A stretch of DNA of 64,000 nucleotides from Oscillospiraceae bacterium. GTDB lineage: Bacteria > Bacillota > Clostridia > Oscillospirales > Ruminococcaceae. Of the stretch, positions 1-10,587 are shown piece by piece; the stretch's first letter is position 1; every line of letters begins with the position of its first letter. A program made the position numbers and the translations under genes. The notes below the pieces were generated by a model, which did no database searches, had not been told where the DNA came from, and was given only the letters and a program-made list of their open reading frames with translations. Location of the stretch: positions 310,001 to 374,000 of the forward strand of contig SVMX01000001.1 in the NCBI GenBank assembly GCA_015067175.1. The letters are read 5' to 3'.

Positions 1-206
1 GATGTTACTGCAGATGCTGTGGTCTGCGCCTGCTCTGTCGGCTTCACGGCACAGCCCGACAACAGCAATGCTGTCATTATCGACATTAACTTCAAAGCTT
101 CCTTTTTCATACAGCACCTCCTACTGTGCGTTTTCTTTTATTATACAGAAACAAAACAAAGTTTTCAATAATATATTGCAATTTATTATTGTATTTTTGC
201 CGTTAA

Positions 207-235
207 AAAAAGAGGACTATTCTCATAGCCCTCTT
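207..235 (-). terminator. Intrinsic terminator downstream of the S41 peptidase gene
   Basis: Inverted repeat agaggacta..tagccctct; on the minus strand it is followed by a T run. Confidence 0.6.
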
Positions 236-243
236 TCGGTTCA

Positions 244-1887
244 TCACTCATACATCTCCAACGCCTTTAGCAGAAGATGATCCTTTCCTTCGTCAAAAAT
301 AATGTGCAATGCTTCCTCGTCAAAGGGCACTCTGATGTCAATGTCATTGCCGCTTTCGTGATCGCTTCCCGAATCGACCGACACATCGCCGTTTTCATCA
401 AGAAGCAGTGAGCCTGAAAAGCTCAGCACATAATCGTTATCAAACATCAAGCCTCCCACGCCCTGCGCAGAGCCGTTTGGCTCGGTAAAGCCTATGATAG
501 TAACATCAGGCATACCCTGCATTACTTCAACAAGATGGTCAGCAGCACTTACGCTGTTATGATTTACAATAATAGTGAGCTTTCCGTCCCAAAGGTCCTC
601 GCCTGTGACGTAATTATCCTTATCCTTTATAAATCTGCCGTTTTCGTCTGTCACATAACCGCCTGCCGCGTCGCTCCAGAGCGCGTCTGTGCAGTAGTAG
701 TGCTCACCGACAGGCGCAAATATGGAAGCTATAGCCTTGACCATTCCGCCGTCGCCGCCCGAGTTGTCCCTCATATCAAGGATAACATGATCCTTGCCCT
801 GTGACTTCAGCTCCTCAAGCTTTGATGTGATATCATATTTCAGACCTCTGTAGTCGCCGCTTTCCATAGACGTGCTGTCAGCCATCATCATCTTAATACG
901 AAACGCTGAGGTCTTTTCATCTATGTCCTCCCACATGAGATGTCCTGTTTCAATTCCGCCTGTGATCTTTGCAAACGCGCTTTCCAGTCTGCCGCTGTAA
1001 TATGCACCAAGCTTAGTAAGCTCAGCCGTCTTTTCCTTGCCGCTTTCATCAATAAAGCCTATTGTAATGCTGTCGCCTCCTGTGCCGCCGCAAAGCAGAG
1101 TTCTGAAAAATTCCTTATTATCCTTGTCGGCAAAAGAGAAGTATTTCATAGCCTCATCGCTGATGTTTTCGGGGCTTACTCCGTCCCAAGATGTGATTAT
1201 CGTACCATTGCGTATTCCCGCCTTGTAGGCCTCGCTGTCAGGCTCAACATTTACCGCGGCAGTCCTGCCGTCAGAAAGCGTCATCGGAGCCAGACCGTAG
1301 TCATTGCCGAGCACCTTGTCATACATATCAGTCATGGCTTTCTCATGATCCTTGCTGCTTATATATCCTACGTGTCCGTCATTGAAGCGCGCGCACAATT
1401 CAGTCCAGACTATAAGGTTTTCCTGCTCGTCCTGTGAGCTGTTTACTGCCTCGAAACGGGGCAAAAACTCATCATAAAGCGCGTCAAAATCGATCTCCTT
1501 GTGGTCGGCAAGAACATAATGGCTCTCCATCGACTTGATACTGTCCTTGAAATCCTGCACATAGTCATAAGCACGGTAGCCTTTAGACATGGTGCAGACA
1601 GGTATTGTTACTATAGCAAGCGCTGCCGCTATGACAGAAGCAACTCTGCGAAGCCTGCCATTGTCCACGAAAAAGCCTGCAAGCAGTACTATAGCGGCAA
1701 GGTAAGCAGTAAGCATATAGCTGTCAAAGCCTGCTATTCCGACGATAACAAGTCCTGCCATCACAGGCGCGGCATAGCAGATACGCCACTTCTGCGTCAC
1801 TCGCTTTTCTGCGGCTTTTGAAATCACAAACAAAGCCGCAGAGAATACAATAAGGAGTAGCGCCAAGACAAGATCAAGATTTTCCAT
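244..1887 (-). CDS. Membrane-anchored S41 family (C-terminal processing) peptidase
   Basis: 547 aa; several N-terminal TM segments, then a tail-specific protease-like domain (VILDMRDNSGGDGG, NHNSVSAADHLVEVMQ). Confidence 0.8.
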   Translation of the reverse strand: MENLDLVLALLLIVFSAALFVISKAAEKRVTQKWRICYAAPVMAGLVIVGIAGFDSYMLTAYLAAIVLLAGFFVDNGRLRRVASVIAAALAIVTIPVCTMSKGYRAYDYVQDFKDSIKSMESHYVLADHKEIDFDALYDEFLPRFEAVNSSQDEQENLIVWTELCARFNDGHVGYISSKDHEKAMTDMYDKVLGNDYGLAPMTLSDGRTAAVNVEPDSEAYKAGIRNGTIITSWDGVSPENISDEAMKYFSFADKDNKEFFRTLLCGGTGGDSITIGFIDESGKEKTAELTKLGAYYSGRLESAFAKITGGIETGHLMWEDIDEKTSAFRIKMMMADSTSMESGDYRGLKYDITSKLEELKSQGKDHVILDMRDNSGGDGGMVKAIASIFAPVGEHYYCTDALWSDAAGGYVTDENGRFIKDKDNYVTGEDLWDGKLTIIVNHNSVSAADHLVEVMQGMPDVTIIGFTEPNGSAQGVGGLMFDNDYVLSFSGSLLLDENGDVSVDSGSDHESGNDIDIRVPFDEEALHIIFDEGKDHLLLKALEMYE

Positions 1888-1899
1888 TGCGATACCTCC

Positions 1900-2682
1900 T
1901 TAATGCATATCGTCGTTCTTAAAGAACGTGTATCCGAGAAGCAGAGCTGCCGCTCCTACAACTACCGAAACAATGATAGTAGGCAGCACAAAATCCGCCG
2001 AAAGACCCGTTTCATAGATATAATAAAGATCGCCGCCAAGTCTGAAGCTGTCCCAACGATCAATAACCGTGAGCGCATTCAGATTGCTCATGCCGAGTAC
2101 GAAGCAGTGGTCCCTTGTCACAGGAATATTCATGCCTAGGATCACGCACAGCAGATAGCTGATACCCATCACGATATAAGGGTTTTTGATAATGAATGTC
2201 AGGAAAACAAACTCGCATATCGTTCTTGCAATAGGAAAAGCCATAAGCAGAAGCCTCTGCAGCATATCCGCAAGGCTCACCTTGTCACCCCAGCCTCCAA
2301 CGATCATTACCTCTGCAACGATAGGCGCCGCAATAAGAAACATCGTTCCGAGCGTTCCGATAACGATCGCGGGGATAACTCTGCCGAAATACACCTCGCG
2401 CCTTGTGTGACCGGACATTATCTCGTAATTCATCGTCTTGTCGGTGAAGTCTGCGCCGCAAACCTGCGCCGTGAACAGATACATAAAAAACTGCGCCAGA
2501 AGCTGCGTCATCGTCAGCAAAGCTACCGCCTGCTCACCTCCCGAGATCTCCATGTCTCCCAAAGCCGCATCTGCCATCATCAGCACAATGATGAGCGTTA
2601 CCGCCAGAACACCAACAAAAATAAAGCGGCTGATCTTATCCTTTCTCAGCTGTATAAGCTGAGATTTCATGATATTTTTCAT
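1900..2682 (-). CDS. ABC-2 type transporter permease
   Basis: 260 aa, multiple TM segments, MNYEIMSGHTRREVYFGR motif; in operon with ATPase. Confidence 0.75.
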   Translation of the reverse strand: MKNIMKSQLIQLRKDKISRFIFVGVLAVTLIIVLMMADAALGDMEISGGEQAVALLTMTQLLAQFFMYLFTAQVCGADFTDKTMNYEIMSGHTRREVYFGRVIPAIVIGTLGTMFLIAAPIVAEVMIVGGWGDKVSLADMLQRLLLMAFPIARTICEFVFLTFIIKNPYIVMGISYLLCVILGMNIPVTRDHCFVLGMSNLNALTVIDRWDSFRLGGDLYYIYETGLSADFVLPTIIVSVVVGAAALLLGYTFFKNDDMH

Positions 2683-2694
2683 CTGAGTGCCCCC

Positions 2695-3495
2695 TTACTT
2701 CATATCGCTCTTGCGGAAATACAGATAACCTATCAGTATACAGCCGATTCCCACAGCAAGGGAAACTATGATCGTCGCCGCCGCAAATGACGGATCAACG
2801 CTCATATCAAAAAGCATCTCGTCCTTGCCGTTTATGAACTGATAGCTGTACTTTTCGGGCGTAACAAGTGTTTGAAAATTCGCCATCGAAAATGCTGTCA
2901 CAAAATTTCCTATCTTTATCCTGCCTATCTCTTCGAGCGCCATAGGAATTATCGAGCCTATCTCCACAAACAGGAAGCTTACGATAAGACCGATATAACA
3001 GCTCTTTGTAAGGAAAGTCAGCAGTACACATTCACAGTACATTCTGAATATCGTGAATACCGACAGCACACAGCGGAATATCATATCTCCCATGTCCATG
3101 TATATTCCCCAGCCGTTGATAAAGCTAAGCACCAGCGGCGGAAGCACAAATGCTATCACAGAAACAGACATACACCACACAAAGCTTACCCAAACTCTGC
3201 TGAAAAAGACCTCCTTGCGGCTGTGCCCGATAAGTATCTCGTAGTTCATAGTCTTGTCAACATAGTCCCAGCCGCAGATGCGTGTGGAAAGTATAACAGG
3301 AAAAATACTTACGGGCAGACAGAAAAGCGCTTGCGCCTGTACGAAATATTCAGAGCCTGTGACCGAAAACACGCTCTTAAATTCAGAAAACACCATAAAA
3401 TAGCTCAAGATCACCGCTATAAAAGCGTAGTATGTAACGTTATCTCTTTTTGTCTGATAATAAAGCGACTTTATTATGTTCTGCATTTTCTTCAC
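2695..3495 (-). CDS. ABC-2 type transporter permease (paralogue of neighbour)
   Basis: 266 aa, MNYEILIGHSRKEVFFSR parallels the adjacent permease; TM segments. Confidence 0.75.
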   Translation of the reverse strand: MKKMQNIIKSLYYQTKRDNVTYYAFIAVILSYFMVFSEFKSVFSVTGSEYFVQAQALFCLPVSIFPVILSTRICGWDYVDKTMNYEILIGHSRKEVFFSRVWVSFVWCMSVSVIAFVLPPLVLSFINGWGIYMDMGDMIFRCVLSVFTIFRMYCECVLLTFLTKSCYIGLIVSFLFVEIGSIIPMALEEIGRIKIGNFVTAFSMANFQTLVTPEKYSYQFINGKDEMLFDMSVDPSFAAATIIVSLAVGIGCILIGYLYFRKSDMK

Positions 3496-4399
3496 CTACC
3501 ATATTCATATAATACTGTTCAAGATTTGCTTCGTTCATTGCGAGAGTTGTAGGAATAACGCCGTTTTCAAAGAGCGACTTCGAAACATTGCGGATATCCT
3601 CAAGCCCCTCATACAGCTTTATCGTGCCGTCCTTATCAACGTCAAACTGTGTAAAGCCCAGCTTGTTTTCAAGCACCGCCGCCGCAAGGGAGTTGTTGTC
3701 GGTGTCTATGCGGTAATATTCCTTGCATATCTTTTTAAGCTCCGAAGCAGGGAGCGTCTGAAGTATCTCGCCGTGATTTATGAATATGTAATCTGTACAC
3801 AAAAGCGAAAGCTCGCTAAGAATATGCGAGGATATGATTATCGTGATATGCTCCTCGCGGTTAAGCCTTAAAAGAAGCTCGCGTATCTCAACTATACCCT
3901 CGGGGTCAAGTCCGTTTACAGGCTCGTCAAGCACCATTATCTCGGGCTTTGTGAGAAGCGCGTTTGCAATACCCAGACGCTGACGCATACCGAGAGAGAA
4001 ATTCTTCACGGGCTTTTTGCCTGTGTCGGTCAGATTTACGATCTCCAACACCTCGTCGATGCGCTTTTTATCGGGTACACCCTTTTGTATGCGCTGTATC
4101 TCAAGATTCTCTCTTGCGGTCATCTTCTCCTTTGCATAAGGAGTTTCTATCATGAAACTCATGCGCGTTCTAGCCTTTGCAAGCCCCTTTTCGGTAGTTT
4201 CGCCAAATATCGAGATACCGCCGCCTGTAGGAAGCGCAAGTCCGCCGAGCATCTTCATGATAGTGGTCTTGCCGGCACCGTTAGGGCCGATAAGTCCGCA
4301 TATCATGACTTTCCTTATCTGAAAAGAAGCGTTTTTTACCGCCTTTTGCTTCATGTACTGCTTTTCAAGAGCGTTTACATCAATAAGTATTTCTGACAT
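3440..4399 (-). CDS. ABC transporter ATP-binding protein
   Basis: Walker A GPNGAGKTT, signature SLGMRQRLGIA, Walker B IMVLDEPVNGLDPEG. Confidence 0.93.
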   Translation of the reverse strand: MSEILIDVNALEKQYMKQKAVKNASFQIRKVMICGLIGPNGAGKTTIMKMLGGLALPTGGGISIFGETTEKGLAKARTRMSFMIETPYAKEKMTARENLEIQRIQKGVPDKKRIDEVLEIVNLTDTGKKPVKNFSLGMRQRLGIANALLTKPEIMVLDEPVNGLDPEGIVEIRELLLRLNREEHITIIISSHILSELSLLCTDYIFINHGEILQTLPASELKKICKEYYRIDTDNNSLAAAVLENKLGFTQFDVDKDGTIKLYEGLEDIRNVSKSLFENGVIPTTLAMNEANLEQYYMNMVGEENAEHNKVALLSDKKR

Positions 4400-4496
4400 A
4401 TTAAAGCCGTCCTTTCACACTTTTTTAGCTTATGATATAAGTATAAAATGAAATTATAAAGAATTTCTTAAATAATCTTAAAAATCTAAATTTTTA

Positions 4497-4526
4497 TAAA
4501 AACAGGGACGGATTTCTCCGTCCCCA
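4497..4526 (-). terminator. Intrinsic terminator after the histidine kinase gene
   Basis: gggacgga-tttc-tccgtccc stem; T-rich tract follows on the minus strand. Confidence 0.6.
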
Positions 4527-4530
4527 TCAA

Positions 4531-5439
4531 TTATTCCGCCTTTTTAAATCTCACACCAATATAAAGCACTCTGTCCTTTTCATAAGCAAAGACCTGCGCC
4601 CCCTGCTTCTCGGCAAGAAGCTTTACTATATAAAGCCCAAGCCCCGCGCCGCTCCCGCTTCTCGCTTTGTCCGCTCTGTAGGTGCGCTCAAAAAGCCGCT
4701 CGGGCGCTATCTGCCTGTCATTTATTGAGTTTGAAAAAACTACAGACACGCCGCCGCTTTCTTCAGCAAGCTGAATACCAAAGCCACCATCTGCGTATTT
4801 CACGACATTATTCAAGAGATTGCCGAGCATTCTTGAAAGAAGCACCCTGTCCGCCATGGCAAAAACGCTTTTCTCGGGGAATGTGATATCAGGCACAAGC
4901 CCGTTGTTTCTTATCACAGCCTCGTTATCCGCAACAAACTGCATAAGCTCGTTTGTCACATTGACCTTTTCCGTCTGCACCGCCGAGGAATCGCTCTCCA
5001 GCACGGACAACTCAAAGAAATCATCTGCCATCAGCTTCATTGCGGCGCACTTCTCTTGGCTCGTCCTTATATATTCCTTTGCGGCAGAGGACAAAGTGCC
5101 CTCGCTTTCAAGCATTTGCAGGTTGCCGCTTATCACTGTAAGCGGAGTGCGCAGGTCGTGCGCAATGTCAGACACCGACTGTTTAAGGCTAAGCTCTGCG
5201 GCTTCGCTCTTTTCCTTGAGCTTTTTCTGATAGTCGAGATTGCGGTTCATTTCCGCTGCCATATCCGAAAGAGTGTTATCAAGCAGGTCAACGGTGAGCT
5301 GTCGGTTGTATTCAGCGTCGCGTGTGAGTATAAGCTCGTTCTTTATGTCGTTCATGCTGTGCCTAAGTCGCGCTATGTATATGATAAGCCGCACGCAAAG
5401 AAGCAAAAGCACTATACAGGCTATTATCAGTATCGGCAC
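4531..5439 (-). CDS. Sensor histidine kinase
   Basis: SDIAHDLRTPLTVISGNL H-box, GAGLGLYIVKLLAE G box; adjacent to response regulator. Confidence 0.93.
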   Translation of the reverse strand: MPILIIACIVLLLLCVRLIIYIARLRHSMNDIKNELILTRDAEYNRQLTVDLLDNTLSDMAAEMNRNLDYQKKLKEKSEAAELSLKQSVSDIAHDLRTPLTVISGNLQMLESEGTLSSAAKEYIRTSQEKCAAMKLMADDFFELSVLESDSSAVQTEKVNVTNELMQFVADNEAVIRNNGLVPDITFPEKSVFAMADRVLLSRMLGNLLNNVVKYADGGFGIQLAEESGGVSVVFSNSINDRQIAPERLFERTYRADKARSGSGAGLGLYIVKLLAEKQGAQVFAYEKDRVLYIGVRFKKAE

Positions 5440-5440
5440 C

Positions 5441-6121
5441 TTATTCCTCCTTAAGACGGTAGCCCACGCCCCAGACAGTCTCGATATGATCCTGCCCCGA
5501 TGCTTTTTTCAGCTTGCTGCGGAGATTGCTCACATGAACGTTTATAGTATTGTCCTCATAATAATAAGTATCATTCCATACCGTTTCATAGAGGTTTGCC
5601 TTAGTAAACACCTTTTTAGGGTGGCTCAAAAACAGCTTTAAAAGCTGCATTTCCTTTGAGGTCAGCGAAACAGGCTTTCCGCCGCAGCTTACTGTATTTT
5701 CTGTTAAATTAAATTCAAGACTTCCGCATGACAGCACGCTGTTTTCCTTTGAGGCTATACCGCTTCTCCTCATAACTACCTGCACGCGCACAAGCACTTC
5801 ATTAAGATCAAACGGCTTCAGAATGAAATCATCTGCGCCTGTGCGAAGCATTTCAAGCCTTGTTTCCATCATGGATTTTGCGGAAATGATTATAACAGGC
5901 TTGTCCGAATATGTTCTGAATTCTTTCATAAGCTGCTCGCCGCTCAAAAACGGAAGCATAAGATCCATTAGCACGATATCAAATTCCTGCTTTTTAAGAA
6001 GCGCCGACGCAGTGTTTCCGTCAAAAGCAGTTATAGTCTCATAATCGTTTTTTGTGAGGAAATCCGAAAGCAGAGCCGAAATTTCCTTGTTATCCTCAAC
6101 GATCAATATTTTCCCGCTCAT
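5441..6121 (-). CDS. OmpR/PhoB-type response regulator
   Basis: Receiver (ILIVEDNKEIS, VLMDLMLP) plus winged helix (NTINVHVSNLRSKLKK, VWGVGYRL). Confidence 0.95.
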   Translation of the reverse strand: MSGKILIVEDNKEISALLSDFLTKNDYETITAFDGNTASALLKKQEFDIVLMDLMLPFLSGEQLMKEFRTYSDKPVIIISAKSMMETRLEMLRTGADDFILKPFDLNEVLVRVQVVMRRSGIASKENSVLSCGSLEFNLTENTVSCGGKPVSLTSKEMQLLKLFLSHPKKVFTKANLYETVWNDTYYYEDNTINVHVSNLRSKLKKASGQDHIETVWGVGYRLKEE

Positions 6122-6207
6122 TGAATACCCTCCCGAAGAAGTGTTTTATTTAATTTTAGCACAACACAGGCTTTTTTACAAGCCGCAATCGCTCAGAATG
6201 TCGGGTA

Positions 6208-7176
6208 TTAATACAGCACGGGCAGATTTTCCTTTGTAACGGCATAGGGACTTTCATACATTTCTTTCAGCACCGCATTTGTCGTGTAGCTCTCTCCTAT
6301 ACAAAATTCATGCGACCATGTCATATAGCTAGCCCAGCCTATTCCCTCATCAACAATAGCCTTTGCCGAGGGAAGTGTTCCCGTTTCTCCGATAAGTGTT
6401 ATTTTCGGCTGTGAGGTTATTTTAATAAGTCCGTTATACATCTCGCTCTGCGAGGTATGTCCGTGTGCAGGCGGATACATATCCCTTGATATTATATCAA
6501 CCACATCATCACCCGGATAGCACTCGGGCACAGGCGAGTTCCACACCCAGATAAGGTTGTTCAGCTTGTGTACATTTGTATATCGCTCATACATGATCCG
6601 CCACAGCTTTTTAAGCGGCTCTGCGCCCTTTGCGCCCCACCAGAACCAGTTTCCATCGCCCTCGTGAAACGGTCGCCACAGAATAGGTATCTGCTTATCG
6701 CAAAACGGACGGAGCAGACCCGCCATCATGTCCATATCGGATATGAGCGCGATATTCTCGGGAGTTCCGTCGATCACAGCCTTGCTTGCGTCAAAGTCGG
6801 TGTTATCGGTGAAGAACGATTTTGAACGTCCGCCAAGGGGTGAAAACCAGTGCCAAGTGAAAGTGATAAGTCCCTTTTTATCAGCCCATTCCCACGCCCT
6901 TTTCAGCGTGCCATAGTTCTCTTCTACCTCTTTCATGCACTCCTCATCGGTATCTGAGTAATTGATATTCGGCGAATAAGAAAGAAGCTCAAAACCGAGA
7001 AGCGCAGGCTGTTTTCCCGTCACCTCTTCGATATAATGAAGCTCCTCCTGCACCATGGACTGCGTATGCTGACCTGTGACCACTTTCTCATAGGTAATCT
7101 CCGAGAGATATTTCATAACGTTTTTGACGCACTGCTGTGCTTTTTTGTTCTGCGGAACATATAACTTATCGCTCAT
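6208..7176 (-). CDS. Glycoside hydrolase family 26 (beta-mannanase-like), no visible signal peptide
   Basis: WRPFHEGDGNWFWWGAKG acid/base region and TLIGETGTLPSA nucleophile region; start set at MSDKLYVPQ (7176), which has an AGGAG-like RBS. Confidence 0.85.
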   Translation of the reverse strand: MSDKLYVPQNKKAQQCVKNVMKYLSEITYEKVVTGQHTQSMVQEELHYIEEVTGKQPALLGFELLSYSPNINYSDTDEECMKEVEENYGTLKRAWEWADKKGLITFTWHWFSPLGGRSKSFFTDNTDFDASKAVIDGTPENIALISDMDMMAGLLRPFCDKQIPILWRPFHEGDGNWFWWGAKGAEPLKKLWRIMYERYTNVHKLNNLIWVWNSPVPECYPGDDVVDIISRDMYPPAHGHTSQSEMYNGLIKITSQPKITLIGETGTLPSAKAIVDEGIGWASYMTWSHEFCIGESYTTNAVLKEMYESPYAVTKENLPVLY

Positions 7177-7265
7177 GATAATTCTCCTTTGTTCATCAAG
7201 TATAGTGACCTTGCGATTACACCGTTCCCTGCGTAAACGTCCTCGCAAAGCGATATACTCGTCGC

Positions 7266-8924
7266 TTATGTCCAGTCCTCTTTTCCGTCCCTGTGCTGTT
7301 TCAGGGCGGCAAAGCGCAGCAGCTGCTTACGCGAGGATATTCCAAGCTTGCTGTAGATGTTTTTGTTATGATATTTGAGGGTGTTTTCCGTAATATGCAG
7401 TATCTCAACGATCTGCTTCGCGGTGTTTCCCGAAAGATACAGCTCATAAACCCTATGCTCGGTAGGGGTGAGCATACCGAGATTTTCCACGAAGTAGTTG
7501 TATTCCTCTGGGACTATCTCATCACTGTGTTTTTCTGCAAGACGGTCAATCTCGCTTTTGGCAAGCTCGTATTTCTCAGCCGCTTTTTCATATTCTTCCT
7601 TTGCCTTGCGCGCTTCTTCTTCGGCAAAACGTTTTGCATTTTCAAGGTCGACAAGCTGCTTTTCGTAATAATTGTCCTTTTCTTCAAGGAATGCAAAAAG
7701 GTCGTCTATTTCGCGGATACGAAGCTGCTCGCCGTAGTCCTCCTTTGATTTTACCTGCTCTATCTTTTTAAGTATAGGAGATACATATTTCTTGCTCATA
7801 AAAATACAGCAGACAGCGGCAAGCATCGCTACTATCAGAAATATCAGCAGAATGTTTATCTGACCTTTGCGCAAAAAGCTTTCATACTGCGTTTTCGGGA
7901 GCATAACAGCAACTCTGAACGCTTCATTGCCAAGCGTTAATTCCTTTGTCAGTCCAATACACTGTTCATTACCGAAATCAAAAACCTGTGAGCCGTTTCT
8001 TTCCTTGATATTAAAGCCGTTATCTGTGTTATTGTATCGTCCCGAACTGAATTGTCCCGAATATATTCCGTTTTGTTCGTCTATCAAACCGCAGATCTCG
8101 CTTCCCCATTGTCCGTTAGTTGTCTTATACGAAAGCTGAAACAACAGGTCGGTTATCTCAAATCCGCAAATACCGATTATCTTATCGTTGAAATCCCTTA
8201 TGGGTACATAAATATACCTAGCCCTTTCCCAAGTGTCGGGAATAGGAACAGCAGGACTTAAAATATAGTGTGTGCCGTCAGAAAAAACTTCATCGCAGTT
8301 ATCAAAAAATGAAGTAACACTTTCATTTTTCCAGCCGCTGTGGAAGTTGATACCCCTGCTTTTTCCCGTGTAAAACGACCCTCTGTAAATGGAAAAATCA
8401 TTGTTTACTGTGTTTTCGGAGCTTAGATTGATATATTTAAGATAAATTCCGCTGAAAAGCTCGGTTTCTGAATTGCTGTTTGCCGTTGTGTTCAGAATAT
8501 AAAACGCGCCGCTTGCAGGAGCGACCTGCATATTGAGATAAACCGAGTCATAGAGCCTGTTCTGCAAGCTGTCAATCGCCTCGGAATTATTTTTCAACTC
8601 ATCAAAGCTGATATTATTCTCGGTCAGATAATCTTGAATCGAGCTTTCAAGCTGTCCCGAAAAGGATATCGCACAAGCCGCAAGCTCATCGCAGTCGCGC
8701 TCTATGCGCTCCGAACAAGCGGAAAGCCGCGCGCTCAGGTCGTTCATTATTTGCCTGTCGGTAGGGTCAAGGATACCGAAAAGACTCAGCAGAATTATAA
8801 TTATCGCAAGAAACAGACATATAACAGAAAAAACGTAAAATGCAAATCTTCTGCGCATAGACAGACCTTCTGATTTAAACTGCTTCACAAGGCTTTTTAT
8901 GTCAAGGTATTTAAGTATGTTCAT
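7266..8924 (-). CDS. Membrane-anchored LuxR-type transcriptional regulator with extracytoplasmic sensor domain
   Basis: N-terminal TM, ~250 aa extracytoplasmic region, second TM, coiled coil, C-terminal HTH (LTPTEHRVYELYLSGNTAKQIVEILHITENTLKYHNKNIYSKLGISSRKQLL). Confidence 0.85.
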   Translation of the reverse strand: MNILKYLDIKSLVKQFKSEGLSMRRRFAFYVFSVICLFLAIIIILLSLFGILDPTDRQIMNDLSARLSACSERIERDCDELAACAISFSGQLESSIQDYLTENNISFDELKNNSEAIDSLQNRLYDSVYLNMQVAPASGAFYILNTTANSNSETELFSGIYLKYINLSSENTVNNDFSIYRGSFYTGKSRGINFHSGWKNESVTSFFDNCDEVFSDGTHYILSPAVPIPDTWERARYIYVPIRDFNDKIIGICGFEITDLLFQLSYKTTNGQWGSEICGLIDEQNGIYSGQFSSGRYNNTDNGFNIKERNGSQVFDFGNEQCIGLTKELTLGNEAFRVAVMLPKTQYESFLRKGQINILLIFLIVAMLAAVCCIFMSKKYVSPILKKIEQVKSKEDYGEQLRIREIDDLFAFLEEKDNYYEKQLVDLENAKRFAEEEARKAKEEYEKAAEKYELAKSEIDRLAEKHSDEIVPEEYNYFVENLGMLTPTEHRVYELYLSGNTAKQIVEILHITENTLKYHNKNIYSKLGISSRKQLLRFAALKQHRDGKEDWT

Positions 8925-8927
8925 AGC

Positions 8928-10301
8928 TTAACCTCGTATATCCTTGTCACAGAGCTTTTTAAGCTCTTCAAGAGAAAAGGCGGCAAGCTCGTTCAGCACA
9001 GCTTCCTTGTCCTCGCCGTTTGATGTTCGTGCAACGTATTGATTATGTGCAAATCTCAGCACAAGTTTCACATTCTGCTCAAATCTGCTCTGAATATCCG
9101 AAGCGTTGCTGTATATCGGCAGTGCATGAAGCTCGTATGTATCCATCATACCGCTCATCATGTCATATAGATTTTGGTAGCTATCCTTTTCGGCAATGCC
9201 CGTATCGGCAAAAAGCGCCGCAAACGCCTCATCTGTAACAGGAAGATAGCCTGCGTTTGTAACAAAGCTAAGGTTGCTTTCCTTTTCGGTAAGCCATTTC
9301 GCAAAAATATAAGCACCATAATTTTTGCGCTCATCATCGCTTCTTACAGCGAAAAGACCGCCTCCCCTGTGAACAGCCACGGGCTTATCCGCCGCGAACA
9401 TAGGGTACGGCAACGAGACCGAGGTGATGTTCTCAGTCGTGTTATCGGGATAGAACACCATCTCAGGCTGATAAAGGATATCCGCAGTCGAGCCTATGTT
9501 TGAGATAATCTCAACAGTCTTCCAGCGCGACGCGGCATAGCCGTCATCAAGGCATATTCCACCGTAGATAGCCGCTTTGCTGAGCGTCAGCCATACCTTT
9601 TCAAAGGCTTCGTCATTCAAATTCAGCTTGCCGTTCTTGATAAATTCGCCGCCGTAGGCTTTCATTCCGATATATGCGTAATTGTAAAAATCGTTTATTT
9701 GCGTGAAATTCCGACCGCCTGACCAGTCATAATAGATGTTTGCCGTTTCGAAAAAACCGTCAAAGGTCTTAAGATCATCGGCTGATACGCCTGTTTCGGC
9801 ACTGAATCTGTCAAACAGAGTCTTATTCAGAAACAATCCCTCTGAGGATTTTGCGATCGGGAGCATAAGCAGAGCTTCACCGAAATACCCCTCTGAAATA
9901 AAATCATCTCGGAATAACGCAAGCTCTTCCGCCGAAAAATAGCTATTCCACGAAAGGAGCTTATCCTCGCCCACGATCTCCGCCACTCTCGGATATGCCG
10001 TGAACAGATTGGGAAGCTCCTCTGCACCCGGCTCACCGTTTGCCGAAGCATAAAGAGCCTTATCAATTGCCGATGAGCTTGTCACCGATACGACATTTAC
10101 AGTAACGCCGTTTTCCCTGCCGACGGTATCGTTAAACTCGTCGATAGCGTCGTTAAGCGGAGATCTTGTCTGACTGCCGTAAACGTGCCACATCGTGAGT
10201 GTAACAGGGTCGTCGGCATTAGGTTTTGTTTTATCTGAACAGCCTGCCAGGCAGACCGCTGTTATTGCAAAAGACAAAAATACAGAAACTATCTTTTTCA
10301 T
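8928..10301 (-). CDS. Extracellular solute-binding lipoprotein (ABC-type SBP)
   Basis: Lipobox (FAITAVCLAGCSDK), VTLTMWHVYGSQTRSP, SBP family 1-like composition. Confidence 0.85.
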   Translation of the reverse strand: MKKIVSVFLSFAITAVCLAGCSDKTKPNADDPVTLTMWHVYGSQTRSPLNDAIDEFNDTVGRENGVTVNVVSVTSSSAIDKALYASANGEPGAEELPNLFTAYPRVAEIVGEDKLLSWNSYFSAEELALFRDDFISEGYFGEALLMLPIAKSSEGLFLNKTLFDRFSAETGVSADDLKTFDGFFETANIYYDWSGGRNFTQINDFYNYAYIGMKAYGGEFIKNGKLNLNDEAFEKVWLTLSKAAIYGGICLDDGYAASRWKTVEIISNIGSTADILYQPEMVFYPDNTTENITSVSLPYPMFAADKPVAVHRGGGLFAVRSDDERKNYGAYIFAKWLTEKESNLSFVTNAGYLPVTDEAFAALFADTGIAEKDSYQNLYDMMSGMMDTYELHALPIYSNASDIQSRFEQNVKLVLRFAHNQYVARTSNGEDKEAVLNELAAFSLEELKKLCDKDIRG

Positions 10302-10481
10302 TATATATTCCCTTCCGATACGGGTACTCCACCCGATCTCCTACCCGTTTTATACATATTTTTTCCGTTTCCTACCCTTTTTTTGCTATTGGGGTAGTGC
10401 GAAAAAACGTGATTTTTGATACTATTATATTTGCAAGGGTAAAAGAGAGTATATATCCTGCCTGCGTTATGGGTACTCTAA

Positions 10482-10522
10482 GTTCCTGTGGGTGCGCCAA
10501 CAGTCACAGGAACCGCCCGTTT
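10482..10522 (+). terminator. Terminator-like hairpin in the leader of the 162-aa gene
   Basis: gttcctgtg...cacaggaac stem followed by cgcccgttttttaatttt. Confidence 0.55.
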
Positions 10523-10587
10523 TTTAATTTTAGCATATTGCTCTTATTAAGTCAAGATTGCTAAAAAATCAACAAAGGAGAAGAATT

